Shown here: piece by piece, positions 62,002 to 64,000 of the stretch
Position numbering within the stretch: the stretch's first letter is position 1
How the letters are laid out: each line of letters starts with the position of its first letter
Source: Leuctra nigra
Lineage: Eukaryota; Arthropoda; Insecta; Plecoptera; Leuctridae
NCBI GenBank assembly: GCA_934045905.1
Contig: OW203769.1
Coordinates: 26,691,705-26,755,704 of the forward strand
Length of the DNA: 64,000 nucleotides
Reading direction: 5' to 3'
Notes under the pieces: generated by a model
The model's database searches: none
The model's input: the letters and a program-made list of their open reading frames with translations, nothing else
Told to the model about the DNA's origin: nothing
Program-made: the position numbers and the translations under genes

Positions 62002-63956
62002 ATACACAATATACAAGTAAGTGCATTTTTCTATTAAAATTGTGTACTTTATTTTATATTTATCAATATAGGTACCTAATAATGAATAATGATTATCGAT
62101 CCTCACATTTTGCCCCCTTCTCATCCCCTACAAATCCTACATAATGCCAATCCAATCACAAATCAGTTGATTTACAAAACTATACCAAAATAAAATACAC
62201 TGTTTGAAGTAAAAATGTTTGACAAAGAGTGAAAGCAAGTTTAAATGATTGAACTCCAACAAAATAGTCGAATACCCTCTTCACACTGAGGATTCGATTG
62301 CGATTCAATATCTTAATTGCATTCGAAAATGTGTGTGAACTGAACCAGCCATCTGACTGAACTCAATCGAATTCGATCACATGATTCAAATCTCGATGGA
62401 GTTGTAACAACGCAATCGAAATCTCAATCGCGATCGAACTAGATCGCGATTGGGTATAAGCAACCAATTTGGATATTTTAATTTTAAGAATCTCAGGATT
62501 TAAGTGACCTAATCCTATGACCAAGTTATGTTTATTATATACGTAGTATGTAGATATGTTTTTGTTTTTATAAGAAATGTGTAAATCTTTGGTAATTAAT
62601 AGGAAGAGTTAGAGATGCTGTCAAGAAGTCCAGTAACCAAAATGCAGAGATTCTGAGCGAAGAGTTTTTTACACTGTGAGAGATATGAAAAGACCACACA
62701 CCAAATATAAAAGTTCTATTCATTGGGAACGTGCAGTATACTTCAAGATTATAATTACAAAATATTACTACAACTTTCTAACTATGAAACTTTCTAGCTT
62801 TTATTTCATTTAAACCAGTATAATTTTAATAGCTAATTTACTTTGTTTGTAATTATTAACTTTTAAAGTGATATTGATTTCGGAATCCACTTTCTCGAAT
62901 AAGGTAGGTATGCTTCTTCTTGGGAAGAAATTACATTATGAATTTAGTTAAATTAAAGATTAAAATAATGAATGGAATTAAATACTATGATTCAATCGGT
63001 CCATGCACTGTGCTGTGAGAGAAGAGATTGTTAGTAAAAGTTCAATGAAACAATAAGAAAGATCAAAGTATCTCGACATTGTTGCTGGACAAAACAACAC
63101 TCTTTCCATGACTTGCGATGTTCTGAATATAATATTCCATTAATATCGCAGACATACTTGACAATCCTTGACAGACCTGCATTGTTCTACTGTTTCTGCA
63201 ATAAGAACTATCTGATCACTTTCAAATATAATCCTAATGAATTTGAGCAGTAAATAATACAAATTATTTACAAGCTTCACATGTGTCTAAGAAAAATAAA
63301 TTTAATGTGAAATAATTTCATATAAAATCATTTGATAAAAATCGTTTAATCTAGTAAAAAAAAATATTTTAATGACCCCAGGCAATCCTAAATTATCATC
63401 GTATTCAATACCTCCTAGTTATATGATGAGAGTAGTACTGTATCCGAAAAATGGGGTGAGATAGCATCCCGGGCCCCTGTCGTTTTTCGTAATAAACCGC
63501 AATTTTAATTTTTTGTTGCTATTTTACGTTTTTCTATCTTTACTTTGTTTTACGGGCCCTGTAACATTTTATCCGGGCTCTTTGCCTCATTCATTCCGGT
63601 CCTTTTTATTCCAGGCTGCCCTTGACAATTCCCATATATTTTTTTTAGTTTTTACAGGTATTTAAAACATAAAAAATGCTACTTATACTACCACTGAATT
63701 ATTTTTCAGTGAAATATTGTATTTTTAGTTCATATTGAAATGAAAACCAGGGAATAAAACAAAATCACAACTGAAAAACCTATCAGAATCATTGTGTCTG
63801 GAAAAAGTAAATTAAAAACAATACATACCTACTTCTTTATATTTTATTCAAATTACTTGAAGATTATTGAATCCAGAATCAACACACAATGCATTAAATT
63901 GTTTTGTCCACAAAGCAACGATGTCGTGGAACTAGAAAGTAACGTGAGTGCAGTAC
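62002..63956. other. MICU1 intron, no further exon found
   Basis: AT-rich. 62280-62455 is enriched in TCGATTGCGATT-like words in both orientations, probably a decayed repeat. Confidence 0.5.
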
Positions 63957-63998
63957 CTCCGAGACCTCCAGCGAGAGAGTTCCACCGCCTTCCTTGGC
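63957..63998 (-). CDS. MICU1: Probable MICU1 exon cut by the right edge of the window
   Basis: The minus strand is open from the edge in one frame (AKEGGGTLSLEVSE) and meets a good donor, GAG|GTACTG, exactly at a codon boundary. That is the phase the next exon (starting AGC at 61534) requires. The segment is too short to match to the family by itself, so the call rests on position, phase and donor quality. Confidence 0.45.
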
Positions 63999-64000
63999 GC

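Overview
The window is animal nuclear DNA, most likely from an arthropod and plausibly an insect. It is AT-rich, has introns of up to 23 kb, a eukaryotic elongator tRNA-Met, Jockey/L2-type retrotransposons, and many short inverted-repeat DNA transposons. The recurring GTAGGTACCTAC-like strings are common in insect genomes, but I cannot name a species. There is no CRISPR array, operon or other prokaryotic feature.

Genes. (1) DNAJA1-type Hsp40 co-chaperone, + strand, 27132-28343: one intact exon with a compact promoter carrying heat-shock elements, a TATA box and an initiator. A tRNA-Met gene (- strand, 26597-26669) lies just upstream. (2) MICU1, the calcium-sensing gatekeeper of the mitochondrial uniporter, - strand, running from the right edge to 33504. 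Six exons join with consistent splice phases to give 296 C-terminal residues with two canonical EF-hands. A further 42-nt exon is probable at the right edge, and the N-terminal part lies outside the window. (3) Two paralogous Golgi carbohydrate sulfotransferases (chondroitin 4-O-sulfotransferase/CHST11-like family), both + strand, lie inside the 23-kb MICU1 intron. Three exons of each are visible (40733-43839 and 57608-59811); the short 5' exon is not located. (4) A conserved-looking 96-residue terminal exon on the + strand (46442-46733) lies in the same intron and I cannot name it.

Layout. 1-26.5 kb: no protein gene found. It holds two CpG-rich patches (560-900, 6840-7080), a 12-bp tandem repeat, SINE tails, hAT- and mariner-like MITEs, hairpin repeats and a compound array of AAGATCTTG units. 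26.5-28.6 kb: tRNA-Met and DNAJA1. 28.6-33.4 kb: a small hairpin element, then a foldback structure with arms of about 0.84 kb, interrupted by a hAT-like element full of TATCGATA repeats. 33.5-38.3 kb: five MICU1 exons. 38.3-61.4 kb: the giant intron with the two sulfotransferases, the unnamed exon, a retrotransposon inserted in frame into another retrotransposon, a third retrotransposon fragment and several foldback elements. 61.4-64 kb: further MICU1 exon(s).

Functionally these are unrelated housekeeping or Golgi genes. The sulfotransferases probably arose by tandem duplication inside the MICU1 intron, where the unnamed exon's gene and several mobile elements also lie. I found nothing that I can defend as a new molecular system. 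The most interesting items are the unnamed exon, the genes nested in the MICU1 intron, and several transposon nests whose 8-bp target duplications can be read directly.
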